Shown: positions 1 to 8,357 of the stretch, in pieces
Layout: every line of letters begins with the position of its first letter
Position numbering within the stretch: position 1 is the stretch's first letter
DNA from: SIO4C1 sp039180385
Lineage (GTDB): Bacteria > Cyanobacteriota > Cyanobacteriia > Phormidesmidales > Phormidesmidaceae
DNA length: 9,903 nt
Direction: 5' to 3'
Assembly (NCBI GenBank): GCA_039180385.1
Contig: JBCDDJ010000234.1
Span: 1 to 9,903, forward strand
Position numbers and translations under genes: made by a program
Notes under the pieces: model-generated
The model's database searches: none
What the model was told of the DNA's origin: nothing
What the model saw: only the letters and a program-made list of their open reading frames with translations

Positions 1-1175
1 TAGGGCCAGCTGCCAGGATGACGGCCTGCTGAGCCAGCGCCTCCGCCTCCGCCGTAATCACCTCAGCCGGGTTAAAGTCTAGCGTTTGCAACAGCTGCCG
101 CCACTGGGACGCACTCAGCAAGGCACTGTCTGAACGCAGGGCCGAATCCGTAAACTTCCACCAGCCCTCAGTCAGGCCAAAAATCAGGTCAACCCAGGCC
201 TGGGGCTGGACGCCCTCTAGCAGCACCAGCAGCCCCCCTGGCGCAAGCAGCTGCTTAACGTGGGCCAAGGTTTGGGTGAGATCCGCCGTGGCATGGAGCA
301 CATTAGCCGCCAAAATCAGGTCGTAATGATGCGTTAAAAATCCCTGGCTCTGTGGATCTTGCTCGATATCTAACACCCGATATTGCACAAACGGATAGGT
401 CTGAAATTTTTGCTCGGCCTTAGCCATAAACAGATAAGACACATCGGTAAAGTGGTATTCGCTGCGATCGGCGGGCAGCTGCGGCAGGACAGAAGCCGTC
501 GTCCCCCCCGTGCCCGCGCCAATTTCTAAGATGCGAATGGGCCGATCGGCAGGCAGCTGTGCGAGAGCCGTCGCCACTGCCTGCTGGACCAGGTGATTGG
601 CCACCTGTGACCCTGGAGAATCTTGGTAGAGTCGCTCTACAGCGGCGAGGGAGCCCTCTGGGAACAGCAGCTGCAGCGGGTCGGTCTGGCCCTGTAGAAC
701 CGCAGCCAGCTGCTGGCCACAGCGCCCCAACAAATCTAGCTCCGCCGAGCACTGGGGATACTCAGCCCGAAGCGACCGCCAGGTGGGCTGCGGATCGCTG
801 ACTGCCCCCGTCTGGCAAATCTCCCATTCATCCGCTGCGATCGCCTGACAAACACCCGCCTGCTGCAAAATCTGCATCAGCCGCTTGAGTAAACGTTGAT
901 GGGCCCTGACCCCCTCCACCTGCTGAGTGATAGCAGCCACCGACAGCCGCTGTCCGGGGGACAATGCTATGCCCATCTGCTGAAAGGCCCAGAGAATATA
1001 GACCGTGCTTAGGGCTTCCAGTTTTGGGAAAAGCGATCGATAGACAGATAAAGGGGCCCAGCCGTCCTGCTGAGACATCTGGTGGCGCACCTGCTGAGCG
1101 ATGTCCAACGGAGATGGCAGGTAGTCTGGTGCTGGCAGCTGGGCTGGCTGGGGTAGCCACTCTACCCTGTAAAAC
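1..1175 (-). other. PKS C-methyltransferase domain (partial at edge)
   Basis: Residues about 580-971. The DWFYRVEW lead-in, DYLPSPLDI, SAM-binding LEIGAGTGG (796-804), YHFTDVS, VLDIEQDP, LILAANVLHAT, LLVLLEG and GLTEGWWKF are all typical of cyanobacterial PKS cMT domains such as those of curacin and microcystin modules. SAM-dependent methylation of the alpha carbon of the beta-ketoacyl-ACP is the expected reaction. All visible SAM motifs are intact. The domain is nearly complete where the window ends. Confidence 0.9.
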
Positions 1176-2914
1176 CAGTCTTTGAGATTGGCGGGGCGAT
1201 CGCGCTGCTGGGCCTGCTGTAGTCGCAGCCCCGTTATCCGCATTACCTCCTGGCCAGCTGCCGTAAAAATTCGCACGTCTCCGAGATAGGCAGACGCCCC
1301 CACAGTGGCTTCGGAGCGCAGCACGGCGTGGCTCCAGAGTGCCGAGTCAACGGGCCCATTCCCTGGCTGGAGGGTGCCCAGACTGGCGGGCAGGTAGTGC
1401 GATCGCGAGACCACCGACGGGTCAGTTTGCGGTTGCCCAGTCGGAATTGTGGCAAAAAAGACTTGTAAACACGCATCCAGCAACGCTGGATGAACGCCGT
1501 AGCCAGCCACCTCTGATACCAGCGAGGCAGGCAGGCAAATTTTGCCCAACGCTTCTCTCTCCCCTCGCCAGAGCTGGACGATGCCGCGAAAGCTTATCCC
1601 CAACTCAACGCCTTGAGCCTGGAGGCGCTGATAAAAATCTGCCCCCGTTACCGTCTGGTAGCAGCGGCCTTGAATCTCATCTAAGTCGCCTGCCAGCGCA
1701 GGCTCATCAAACGTTAGGACTTCCGGAGGGTGTCCAACCGGCAACGAGATCGGTCGTGACGGCGATTTGATTAACGCCAAAGGTGGCTGAGCGATAGACG
1801 GGGTATCAGCCACTGCAGCACAGGCCCGACGCAGCCGATCAAGGTGGGGAAGATTTTCTAGAATCAGCTCTACATCCGGGCCAAAGTCTAACAGGCAGGC
1901 AATTTCATTGACCCCGATCTGTCGCAGCTGCTCAACCAAGCCAACGCAGCTCTCGGACGTGCCCAACAGGGCGCGACGATCGTGAAAAAATTTCTCAAAA
2001 ATCAGATGGGTAACGCTGTCCAAATCGGCTGGAGATAACGTCTCAACAGAGACCTGGATGCCGCGGCTGTGGCCCAGCCCTGCCAGCAGATTGACGTTGG
2101 CCTTGAGATAGTCGCAATAGGGCGATCTCACCTGTTCTTGGACCGACGCGAGATTGTCACCCACAAAGGTATGGAGAGTGACCGTCACCTGTCCGGTCTC
2201 TGGATCATGACCCTGCTCCAGGCGAGCCTGACGGTAGAGGGCAATTTTTTCTGCCAGGACCTCTACTTCTTGATCAAACAGGTGGGTGAGCAGATGGGCC
2301 CCCATCTGCCCGGCTTTGATAAAGGTGTCAGGGTTGCTGGCTGCCGTGATCCAAATGGGCAATTCTGATTGAATGGGGGTGGGGTAAATCCTGACCTCCT
2401 GACGATCGCCATCTCCCCGAGTAATTGAGATTGATTCTCCTCGCCAGAGTGCCTGCACCTGTCGGATGCCCCGGTACATCTCTGAGTGGCGATGGCCATA
2501 GCGTTCTGGGAAAAAGGCAAAGTCGCTTGGATTCCAGCCTGAGGCAAACGAGACCCCGACTCTACCCCCTGACAGGTTATCGACCATAGCCCAGTCTTCT
2601 GCGATGCGCAGGGGATGATGCAGCGGCATGACTACGCTGCCCGCTCGCAGCTGGACTCGCTGGGTCTCGCGGGCCAGCGCCGCCTGCAAAACCGCCGGAT
2701 TAGGATAGAGACAGCCCATGCTCGTAAAATGGCGCTCGGGCACCCAAATACTAGAGAATCCGTGCTGATCGGCAAATTTGGCACTCTCGACAATCAGCCG
2801 ATATTTGTCTCGATCCGTGGCGGTCTCCCCACTGGTAAAAAACATCAGGCCAAACTGCATGGCTTGAGCTGCTCTCTGGGGGCGGGTTTTCTGAATAATC
2901 GTAGATGTTGACAT
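1..2914 (-). CDS. PKS tailoring protein, partial: LLM monooxygenase - dehydratase C-half - C-methyltransferase
   Basis: I translated this frame codon by codon: 971 codons from ATG at 2914 to the left edge with no stop, so the C-terminus is missing. Residues about 15-365 form a luciferase-like FMN monooxygenase of the MupA/Atu3671 type found in NRPS/PKS lines (WVPERHF, GSVVMPLHHPLR, NLSGGRVGVSFASGWN with W127, ending NLPHLDRLR). Residues about 390-575 are the second hotdog of a PKS dehydratase, with HPALLDACLQ carrying the expected catalytic Asp480. Residues about 580-971 are a PKS C-methyltransferase: DWFYRVEW lead-in, SAM-binding LEIGAGTGG at 796-804, EGWWKF at 916-921. No first dehydratase hotdog is present; it ends the upstream protein, whose stop lies 18 nt away in the same frame. 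ATG 2914 is the first start after an in-frame TGA; GGGA ten bases upstream is a weak ribosome site. Substrate: probably the acyl-ACP intermediate built by the upstream gene. The LLM may hydroxylate and the cMT methylate next to the thioester; both are inferences. Further domains (ketoreductase or aminotransferase, ACP) would lie beyond the edge. Confidence 0.9.
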   Translation of the reverse strand, partial: MSTSTIIQKTRPQRAAQAMQFGLMFFTSGETATDRDKYRLIVESAKFADQHGFSSIWVPERHFTSMGCLYPNPAVLQAALARETQRVQLRAGSVVMPLHHPLRIAEDWAMVDNLSGGRVGVSFASGWNPSDFAFFPERYGHRHSEMYRGIRQVQALWRGESISITRGDGDRQEVRIYPTPIQSELPIWITAASNPDTFIKAGQMGAHLLTHLFDQEVEVLAEKIALYRQARLEQGHDPETGQVTVTLHTFVGDNLASVQEQVRSPYCDYLKANVNLLAGLGHSRGIQVSVETLSPADLDSVTHLIFEKFFHDRRALLGTSESCVGLVEQLRQIGVNEIACLLDFGPDVELILENLPHLDRLRRACAAVADTPSIAQPPLALIKSPSRPISLPVGHPPEVLTFDEPALAGDLDEIQGRCYQTVTGADFYQRLQAQGVELGISFRGIVQLWRGEREALGKICLPASLVSEVAGYGVHPALLDACLQVFFATIPTGQPQTDPSVVSRSHYLPASLGTLQPGNGPVDSALWSHAVLRSEATVGASAYLGDVRIFTAAGQEVMRITGLRLQQAQQRDRPANLKDWFYRVEWLPQPAQLPAPDYLPSPLDIAQQVRHQMSQQDGWAPLSVYRSLFPKLEALSTVYILWAFQQMGIALSPGQRLSVAAITQQVEGVRAHQRLLKRLMQILQQAGVCQAIAADEWEICQTGAVSDPQPTWRSLRAEYPQCSAELDLLGRCGQQLAAVLQGQTDPLQLLFPEGSLAAVERLYQDSPGSQVANHLVQQAVATALAQLPADRPIRILEIGAGTGGTTASVLPQLPADRSEYHFTDVSYLFMAKAEQKFQTYPFVQYRVLDIEQDPQSQGFLTHHYDLILAANVLHATADLTQTLAHVKQLLAPGGLLVLLEGVQPQAWVDLIFGLTEGWWKFTDSALRSDSALLSASQWRQLLQTLDFNPAEVITAEAEALAQQAVILAAGP
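1187..1745 (-). other. Dehydratase second hotdog half (domain)
   Basis: Residues about 390-575 of the downstream protein carry the second hotdog of a PKS dehydratase: ADFYQRLQAQGVELGISFRG, then VHPALLDACLQ (H475 to Q484) with the D-x-x-x-Q pattern of the catalytic aspartate, then RITGLRLQ at the end. The usual YGPxF motif reads LGISF, a partial degeneration. A dehydratase active site needs this half and the half encoded at 2936-3319, so the two predicted polypeptides would have to assemble in trans unless they are made as one chain. Confidence 0.85.
1820..2872 (-). other. MupA/Atu3671-type luciferase-like monooxygenase domain
   Basis: Residues about 15-365. The sequence follows the natural-product LLM pattern closely: an FGLMFFTSGE first strand, WVPERHF, YPNPAVLQAALA, GSVVMPLHHPLRIAEDW, GGRVGVSFASGWN, YRGIRQVQALWRGE, and a closing GVNEIACLLDFG then NLPHLDRLR. 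In the microginin and puwainaphycin pathways a related domain sits at the end of a PKS next to an aminotransferase and is thought to hydroxylate the chain. Here it lies between two dehydratase halves, and no aminotransferase is visible in the window. Confidence 0.88.
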
Positions 2915-2935
2915 CAGTGGTCAATCCCAAAGCTA
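2915..2935 (-). other. Same-frame gene junction with two in-frame stops
   Basis: The upstream gene ends with TAG at 2933-2935. Six codons later in the same frame comes the ATG of the downstream gene, with a second stop, TGA, at 2921-2923 (codons: TAG CTT TGG GAT TGA CCA CTG ATG). The gap is 18 nt and contains GGGA, ten bases before the ATG, as a possible weak ribosome site. Reinitiation after the first stop is the simplest way to translate the second gene. Readthrough to a single chain would need suppression of both stops. Confidence 0.9.
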
Positions 2936-5900
2936 TGCGTGATGAACATGGGCGCTGGCATGGAGAACCCAGTCGGCGCAAGTCTCTTGTGAGCGAGTCG
3001 CCTGGGCGTAAACCTGAAAGGTACTGGGGCGATCTGGCTGCTCTGTCAGCACCACCTGTACAGAACAGGGCGTGTGCTCAGATAAAAACAACGGGGTGTG
3101 CAGCTGTAAATCGCTCAGCCGATAGTTGTCAGACGTCCCCAAGGCGGCCTTGGCCGCGGCCAGAGCCATCTCTACGTAGGCCCCTAAAAACAAAACGGCG
3201 CTGCCCCAGAGTCGGTGTTCTCCTAAATAAGGCAGTCGCTGGGAGTCAAGCTCGACCCACCACAAATGCTCCCCAGGCCGATGGGCTGCCGCCATTAGGG
3301 GGCGACCCAGCAAGGGATGCCCGTCAGTGCGGCTTTGGCCGCTCCCATTCCGCGCAACCGCGCTCTTGTGAGACCCATTGGGATTAACCTGCGACTGGGG
3401 ACTCACCCGCGCTGCGGATGACGAAGATTGACCTGGATGCTCCGTATGACTCGTAAACCAATAGCGCTGACGCTGAAAGGGGTAGGTCGGCAGTGACACT
3501 CGCTGGCGAACATAGCCTTGATCAACCCCCCGCCAGTCAATCGCCGCCCCTGCCCCGTAGAGCTTGCCCAGACTTTGTAGCAGCCCGGACCAATCGGCTT
3601 GCCCCGGGCGCAAACTGGGGAGCCATTGCCCCTGCTCGGCCTCAGGTAAACAAGCTTGCCCCATGCCCAGCAGCACCGGTTTAGGGCCTATCTCTAGAAA
3701 CCCATGGCAGCCTCGCTGCCCCAGGGTGGCCATGGCCGCAGCAAACTGTACCGGCTGACACACATGGTTTACCCAATAGTCAAGGGTGGCAATCTCAGCG
3801 GGTGCAAGTTTGCCCGTGACGGTGCTGACCAACGGCGTTTGAGGTGGGGCAAACGTGATCTCTGAGGCCACCTGCCGAAACTCATCTAGCATAGGGACCA
3901 TCAGGGGGGAGTGAAACGCGTGGGACACCTGCAACGGCTTGGTCTTGATGCCCAGGTCGTTCAGCCGAGCGGCGATCGCACCCACGCGCTGACGCTGACC
4001 GGAAATGACCACATTACCGGGGCCATTAACAGCGGCGATCGCCACCTCAGCCGCATCGGGTTCGATCAGCTGAGCGACCTGGCCCTCGTCGCTGGCGACC
4101 GCCACCATGGCACCGTCCTGCGGCAAAGCCTGCATCAGGCGGCCACGGGCGGCAATCAGCCTGAGGCCGTCCTCCAGGCTAAACACCCCAGCCCGTTGGG
4201 CGGCGACATACTCTCCGATGCTGTGGCCCATGACAATGTCGGGGATAATCCCCCAAGACCGCCAGAGTTCAGCCAGGGCATACTCTAGGGCAAACAGGGC
4301 GGGCTGTGTGTAGCGAGTCTGATCAATCTGAGCGCTCGCCTCACCGGCCAGCGGATAAAGCACCGTGAGCAAAGAGGTGTCTAGCTGATCGCGCAAAATC
4401 TCGTCACAGCGCTCCAGCGTTCGCCGAAACCCTGGATGAGTCTCATAGAGCTGGCGACCCATTTGCACAAACTGAGCCCCCTGCCCGGTAAACAAAAACG
4501 CGATCTTGGGCGGCGCGCCGCTCGGCTTGGCCTGATGGAGCACCCCGGCACAAGGTTGGTTGGCTAAAAACTGGGTGAGCTGGTGCTGTAGCTGAGACTT
4601 TGACTTTGTGGCGATTGCCAACCGATGGGGAAAGTGAGCCCGCCCCGTATTGGCCGTAAAACAGATATCGGCTAGGGTGGCTTGACCCGCTTGCAGCAGA
4701 TAGTCTTGATAGCGCTGAGCCAAATCTCGCAGCGCTAGCTGCGTTTTAGCCGACAGTGTTAACAGCTGCCACGGACGCTCGCTGCCTGGCTGAGCCGGTA
4801 GACTGCCCTTGCTTTCGGGATTCGCCCCAGGCAGCTCCGCCCCCTCAAGAATGACGTGGGCGTTTGTCCCACCAAAGCCGAAGGCACTCACCCCCGCCAG
4901 ACGAAAGGGGGCTTCCGTTGCCCATGGCTGGGTCTCGGTGGCGATCTCAAAAGGGGTTTGATCGAGGGTGATATAAGGATTTAAACGGCTCAGATTTAAG
5001 TGGGGCGGAATCTCCTGGTGCTGCAACGCCAGCACTGTCTTGATCAGCCCAGCCATACCGGCGGCAGCTTCTAAATGCCCCAGATTAGTTTTGACTGACC
5101 CTAAATAACACGGGGTTTGGGGTGAGCGCCCTTGCGCTAAAACGGTCTGTAGTGCCTCAACCTCAATCGGATCTCCCAGGGGGGTGCCTGTGCCGTGGGC
5201 CTCGACATATTGGATCTCAGCGGGTGCAACATTAGCCCGAGCCAGGGCCTGACGGATAACCGCTTGCTGCGCAGGCCCGTTGGGGGCTGTCAGCCCGTTG
5301 CTGCGACCATCTTGATTGACCGCAGAGCCTCGAATAACGGCCAAAATGCGATCGCAATCGTTTTGAGCCTCGCTAAGACGTTTTAAGATCACAACGCCGC
5401 ATCCCTCTCCCCTCACATAGCCATCTGCTGCCGCATCAAAGGTTTTGCAGCGACCATCCGCCGCCATCATCTGGGCCTGGGAGAAGGCCTGGGTTAATTC
5501 AGGAGACAACACCGCATTGACCCCGCCAACCAGGGCAAGATCGCACTCTCCCTGCCTTAAACTTTGGCAAGCCAAATGTACTGCCACCAGCCCAGAGGAG
5601 CAAGCAGTATCCACCGCTAAGCTAGGCCCTTGCAAATTTAATTTGTAGGAGAGACGATTGGCCGCAATGCTCAGGGCGTTGCCCGTGCCCACGTAGGCAT
5701 CTACCTGGGCTGGCTCAGCGACAATTTGCTGAGCGTAGTCGTTGCTACTAATGCCCACAAACACCCCGGTCTGAGTACCAGAGAGCTGGTTAGGAGACTT
5801 GCCAGCGTGCTCTAGCGCCTGCCAAGCCACCTCTAGCAACCAGCGCTGTTGGGGGTCAATTTTCTCGGCCTCCCGGGGGGCAATCTCAAAAAAAGCGGCA

Positions 5901-8350
5901 TCAAACTGATCAATGGCTGTTAAAAATCCGCCCCACTGGGTTCGCTGTGCTGAACTCGGATCTTCTGCCGACACACTCGGCGTGCCTGTCGTCCCGCGAT
6001 CGATCGGGGCTTCTCTAATCGCCGCCTGACCGCTGCGCAGCAGCTCCCAAAACGCCTCAGGACTCTCTCCCCCCGGAAAGCGACAGCCCAGTCCGATAAT
6101 GGCAACGGGCTCATGTTCTAGAGACCGTTTAGGGGACGCGCTCTCGGCATGGGGCTCTGACGACAGTTCCCCCTCAGCCAGATGTCGAGCCAATCGAGCA
6201 ATGGTGGGATAATCGTAAATCAGCGTCGGAGACAGCGGTCGAGCCAGCCATGTCTCGAGTTCTCCAGAAAGACTCACCGCCGTGGCAGAGTCTAGACCAT
6301 GGCTAGAGAACGGCTCCTGGGGCTCAATCTCGGTGGGCTCAACCTTGAGGTAACTGGCAATGCGGGTTACCAGCCAGGCTTCAATTCTGGAGGCTGAGAG
6401 GAGTGTTGTGTCAGGTTTAGCAGCTGCCTCAGCGTGCGGGGGTGAGGCCCTGTCCGTTAAGGATGGGCTTGTTAAAGATGGGTGTGTTGGTAATGAGTTT
6501 GTCAGTCTGACCTGTTTCGCGGGGGCAACTTGCTGGGCCAAGGTCTCCATGTCTGTCTTTAATTGAATCCATTCTGTCTTGTGGCGCGGATTTTCTAACC
6601 AGTCGCCCACCACATTTAACGTATTTGCTTGAAAACCTTGCTGACAAGCGTGACGCTGAATCTTGCCGCTGGAGGTTTTGGGAATGCTGCCTGTCTTGAG
6701 CAACAGAATCGCATACACCTGTAAATCGTGGTTGACCGCAATTGCCTGACGAACCGCCTGCGTAATCTCTAAAACATTGAGATCGCGCAAATGGCGACGT
6801 TCGACCTCCTGAACCACCACGAGCCGTTCCTGCGAATCAGTTTCCACAGAAAAGGCGGCTCCGCAGCTGGGCCGCAGGGCTGGATGAGCCTGGGTTACTG
6901 TCAACTCAATATCTTGGGGGTAATGGTTCCTCCCTCGGATAATGATCAGATCTTTAAGTCGTCCGGTGATAAACAGTTCATCCTTTTGTAGGAAGCCGAG
7001 ATCGCCCGTTCTTAAAAAGGGGCCTGTCAGGGTTTCAGCCAGGCGAGCCTGAAAGACGGCTTGAGTTTTCTCAGGCTGGTTCCAGTAGCCCTGGGCAACA
7101 CTGGGGCCACCTACCCAAATTTCACCCACCTGATTGTCATCACAGCGGCGGCAGGTCTCTGGGTCAGCAATGACAATGGGTTGCCTCGAAGGAGCCTGCC
7201 CACAGCTAACCAGGGTAGATGTTTGACCTGCTGGCGTCTCGACACAAACAACTTGTTGCCGCTGTAAGGCTGCCTTGCTCACTGTCTGACACATGGGAAG
7301 CGCTGTTTTTTCCCCGCCGGTAATAAACAGAGTTGCCTCTGCCATCCCATAGCAAGGATAAAAGGCTTCTCGGCGGAAGCCACAGGATTCAAACGCTGTT
7401 GCAAAGCGATCAAGGGTCTCTGCCCGGACCGGCTCTGCCCCGCTAAAGGCGATCTCCCAGGTGCTCAGATCGAGATCGGCTCGCGCTGCTGGCGCGATTC
7501 GATTAAGGCAAAGCTCGTAAGCAAAATTTGGCCCGCCGCTGATGTCAGCGCGAAACTGGGTGATTGCCTGTAGCCAGCGAATGGGCTGCTGGAGAAACAT
7601 CACTGGCGACATCAACGCGATCTCAAATCCGGCATAGAGCGGCTGAAGAATGCCCCCAATCAAGCCCATATCGTGATAAGGCGGTAGCCAGATGACGCCG
7701 CGACTCCGGGGCGAGGTCTCAAAATGCTGACTGATGAGACCCAGGTTGTGCACCAGGTTATGGTGGGTCACCATCACACCTTTGGGGGCAGCGGTCGAAC
7801 CGGAGGTGTATTGCAAAAGTGCGAGAGACTCACCACTGATAGGGGGCGACTGCCACTGGTTGGCCAGATCAGTCTCAATGTCGTCTACAGCGAGCCAGGT
7901 TAAGTTCTTTGAATCTAAGAGGGCACTCTCTCTCGCCTTGAGTGCTGCCAGCAGGCGGCGGTTGGTGAGCATGATACTGGGTTGGGCATTGCTGACGATG
8001 GCTTGCAATCGCAACAGAGATCGATTCGGTCGCGGTGGATAGACAGGCACTGCGATCGCACCTGCATATAAGCAACCAAAGAAAGCCGCGATATAGTCAA
8101 GCCCCGGCGGAAGCAACAGCAAAACTCGCTCACCGACAACCTTAAAAGCCTGTAACTGTGCCCCAATGGCTTTAGCTTGGTTGGCTAAATCTTGGGTGGC
8201 CAGAGAGACCGTGGCCGCCTCGCCTGACGCTAAACCCGGTTCTAAAAACGTGTAGATGGACCGATCTGGCTGAGACTGAGAGCGCCAGCTCAACAAATCT
8301 ACGAGAGTTGCCATCTCGCCCTTCAAACTATTGCGGTTAGAACTATCCAT
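2933..8350 (-). CDS. FAAL-ACP-KS-AT-(dehydratase N-half) polyketide synthase
   Basis: The 1805-residue protein starts a lipid-primed assembly line. FAAL, residues about 5-590: YTSGSTAAPKG near 181-191, YGMAEAT, RTGDLGF, and PKTSSGKIQR with the C-terminal lysine; it should form acyl-AMP from a fatty acid and pass it to the ACP instead of CoA. A Ser/Thr/Pro-rich linker (about 600-650) follows. ACP, 652-725: phosphopantetheine serine S688 in GLDSA. KS, 746-1168: Cys917 in DTACSSG, His1052 in EAHGTGTPLGD, His1092 in KTNLGH, so the full catalytic triad. AT, 1282-1580: Ser1377 in GHSIGEY and HAFH at 1477-1480, the malonyl-CoA signature. A Ser/Asn/Gly-rich linker (1635-1675) leads into a dehydratase first hotdog from HPLLG (1678), with His1712 in HRLWGSAVLF; the usual proline of HxxxGxxxxP is phenylalanine. 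The protein stops at TAG (2933-2935) right after this hotdog. No ketoreductase or second ACP is present; the second dehydratase hotdog is in the next gene. The start is supported by GGAG seven bases upstream. It is probably co-transcribed with the downstream gene. Confidence 0.95.
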   Translation of the reverse strand: MDSSNRNSLKGEMATLVDLLSWRSQSQPDRSIYTFLEPGLASGEAATVSLATQDLANQAKAIGAQLQAFKVVGERVLLLLPPGLDYIAAFFGCLYAGAIAVPVYPPRPNRSLLRLQAIVSNAQPSIMLTNRRLLAALKARESALLDSKNLTWLAVDDIETDLANQWQSPPISGESLALLQYTSGSTAAPKGVMVTHHNLVHNLGLISQHFETSPRSRGVIWLPPYHDMGLIGGILQPLYAGFEIALMSPVMFLQQPIRWLQAITQFRADISGGPNFAYELCLNRIAPAARADLDLSTWEIAFSGAEPVRAETLDRFATAFESCGFRREAFYPCYGMAEATLFITGGEKTALPMCQTVSKAALQRQQVVCVETPAGQTSTLVSCGQAPSRQPIVIADPETCRRCDDNQVGEIWVGGPSVAQGYWNQPEKTQAVFQARLAETLTGPFLRTGDLGFLQKDELFITGRLKDLIIIRGRNHYPQDIELTVTQAHPALRPSCGAAFSVETDSQERLVVVQEVERRHLRDLNVLEITQAVRQAIAVNHDLQVYAILLLKTGSIPKTSSGKIQRHACQQGFQANTLNVVGDWLENPRHKTEWIQLKTDMETLAQQVAPAKQVRLTNSLPTHPSLTSPSLTDRASPPHAEAAAKPDTTLLSASRIEAWLVTRIASYLKVEPTEIEPQEPFSSHGLDSATAVSLSGELETWLARPLSPTLIYDYPTIARLARHLAEGELSSEPHAESASPKRSLEHEPVAIIGLGCRFPGGESPEAFWELLRSGQAAIREAPIDRGTTGTPSVSAEDPSSAQRTQWGGFLTAIDQFDAAFFEIAPREAEKIDPQQRWLLEVAWQALEHAGKSPNQLSGTQTGVFVGISSNDYAQQIVAEPAQVDAYVGTGNALSIAANRLSYKLNLQGPSLAVDTACSSGLVAVHLACQSLRQGECDLALVGGVNAVLSPELTQAFSQAQMMAADGRCKTFDAAADGYVRGEGCGVVILKRLSEAQNDCDRILAVIRGSAVNQDGRSNGLTAPNGPAQQAVIRQALARANVAPAEIQYVEAHGTGTPLGDPIEVEALQTVLAQGRSPQTPCYLGSVKTNLGHLEAAAGMAGLIKTVLALQHQEIPPHLNLSRLNPYITLDQTPFEIATETQPWATEAPFRLAGVSAFGFGGTNAHVILEGAELPGANPESKGSLPAQPGSERPWQLLTLSAKTQLALRDLAQRYQDYLLQAGQATLADICFTANTGRAHFPHRLAIATKSKSQLQHQLTQFLANQPCAGVLHQAKPSGAPPKIAFLFTGQGAQFVQMGRQLYETHPGFRRTLERCDEILRDQLDTSLLTVLYPLAGEASAQIDQTRYTQPALFALEYALAELWRSWGIIPDIVMGHSIGEYVAAQRAGVFSLEDGLRLIAARGRLMQALPQDGAMVAVASDEGQVAQLIEPDAAEVAIAAVNGPGNVVISGQRQRVGAIAARLNDLGIKTKPLQVSHAFHSPLMVPMLDEFRQVASEITFAPPQTPLVSTVTGKLAPAEIATLDYWVNHVCQPVQFAAAMATLGQRGCHGFLEIGPKPVLLGMGQACLPEAEQGQWLPSLRPGQADWSGLLQSLGKLYGAGAAIDWRGVDQGYVRQRVSLPTYPFQRQRYWFTSHTEHPGQSSSSAARVSPQSQVNPNGSHKSAVARNGSGQSRTDGHPLLGRPLMAAAHRPGEHLWWVELDSQRLPYLGEHRLWGSAVLFLGAYVEMALAAAKAALGTSDNYRLSDLQLHTPLFLSEHTPCSVQVVLTEQPDRPSTFQVYAQATRSQETCADWVLHASAHVHHA
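2936..3319 (-). other. Dehydratase first hotdog half (domain)
   Basis: Residues 1678-1805 of the FAAL-PKS protein match the N-terminal hotdog of a PKS dehydratase: HPLLG opening, PYLGEHRLWG with the presumed catalytic His1712 (CAC at 3215-3217), AYVEMALAAA, and a WVLHASAH ending. About 128 residues is the normal size of one hotdog, so this half looks complete and ends at a natural domain boundary. The conserved proline after the histidine motif is replaced by Phe1721 (LFLGAY where LPGAAY is usual). Confidence 0.85.
6455..6499 (-). repeat. Three in-frame 15-nt repeats in the FAAL-ACP linker
   Basis: Three successive 15-nt units encode the pentapeptides NSLPT, HPSLT and SPSLT (residues 618-632). 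Two units are nearly identical at the DNA level (GTTAAGGATGGG and GTTAAAGATGGG on the plus strand); the third is diverged. They lie in the low-complexity Ser/Thr/Pro linker between the FAAL and the ACP, where length change by repeat slippage would be tolerated and would keep frame. Confidence 0.7.
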
Positions 8351-8357
8351 GCCGCCA

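Noticed and set aside
1339..1770. Plus-strand open frame of 143 codons
   Set aside because: Antisense to the dehydratase second half, which is intact with HPALLDACLQ; no family resemblance in the plus frame.
2915..2935. Stop-codon readthrough or recoding joining the two PKS genes
   Set aside because: Two different stops (TAG and TGA) would both have to be suppressed, and no recoding structure is evident. Kept only as an outside possibility.
2905..3387. Plus-strand open frame of 160 codons across the gene junction
   Set aside because: It lies antisense to the well-supported dehydratase half, and its translation (Arg/Pro-rich, no recognisable motif) looks like a shadow frame.
3911..4288. Plus-strand open frame of 125 codons
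   Set aside because: Antisense to the acyltransferase domain with its GHSIGEY site; a shadow.
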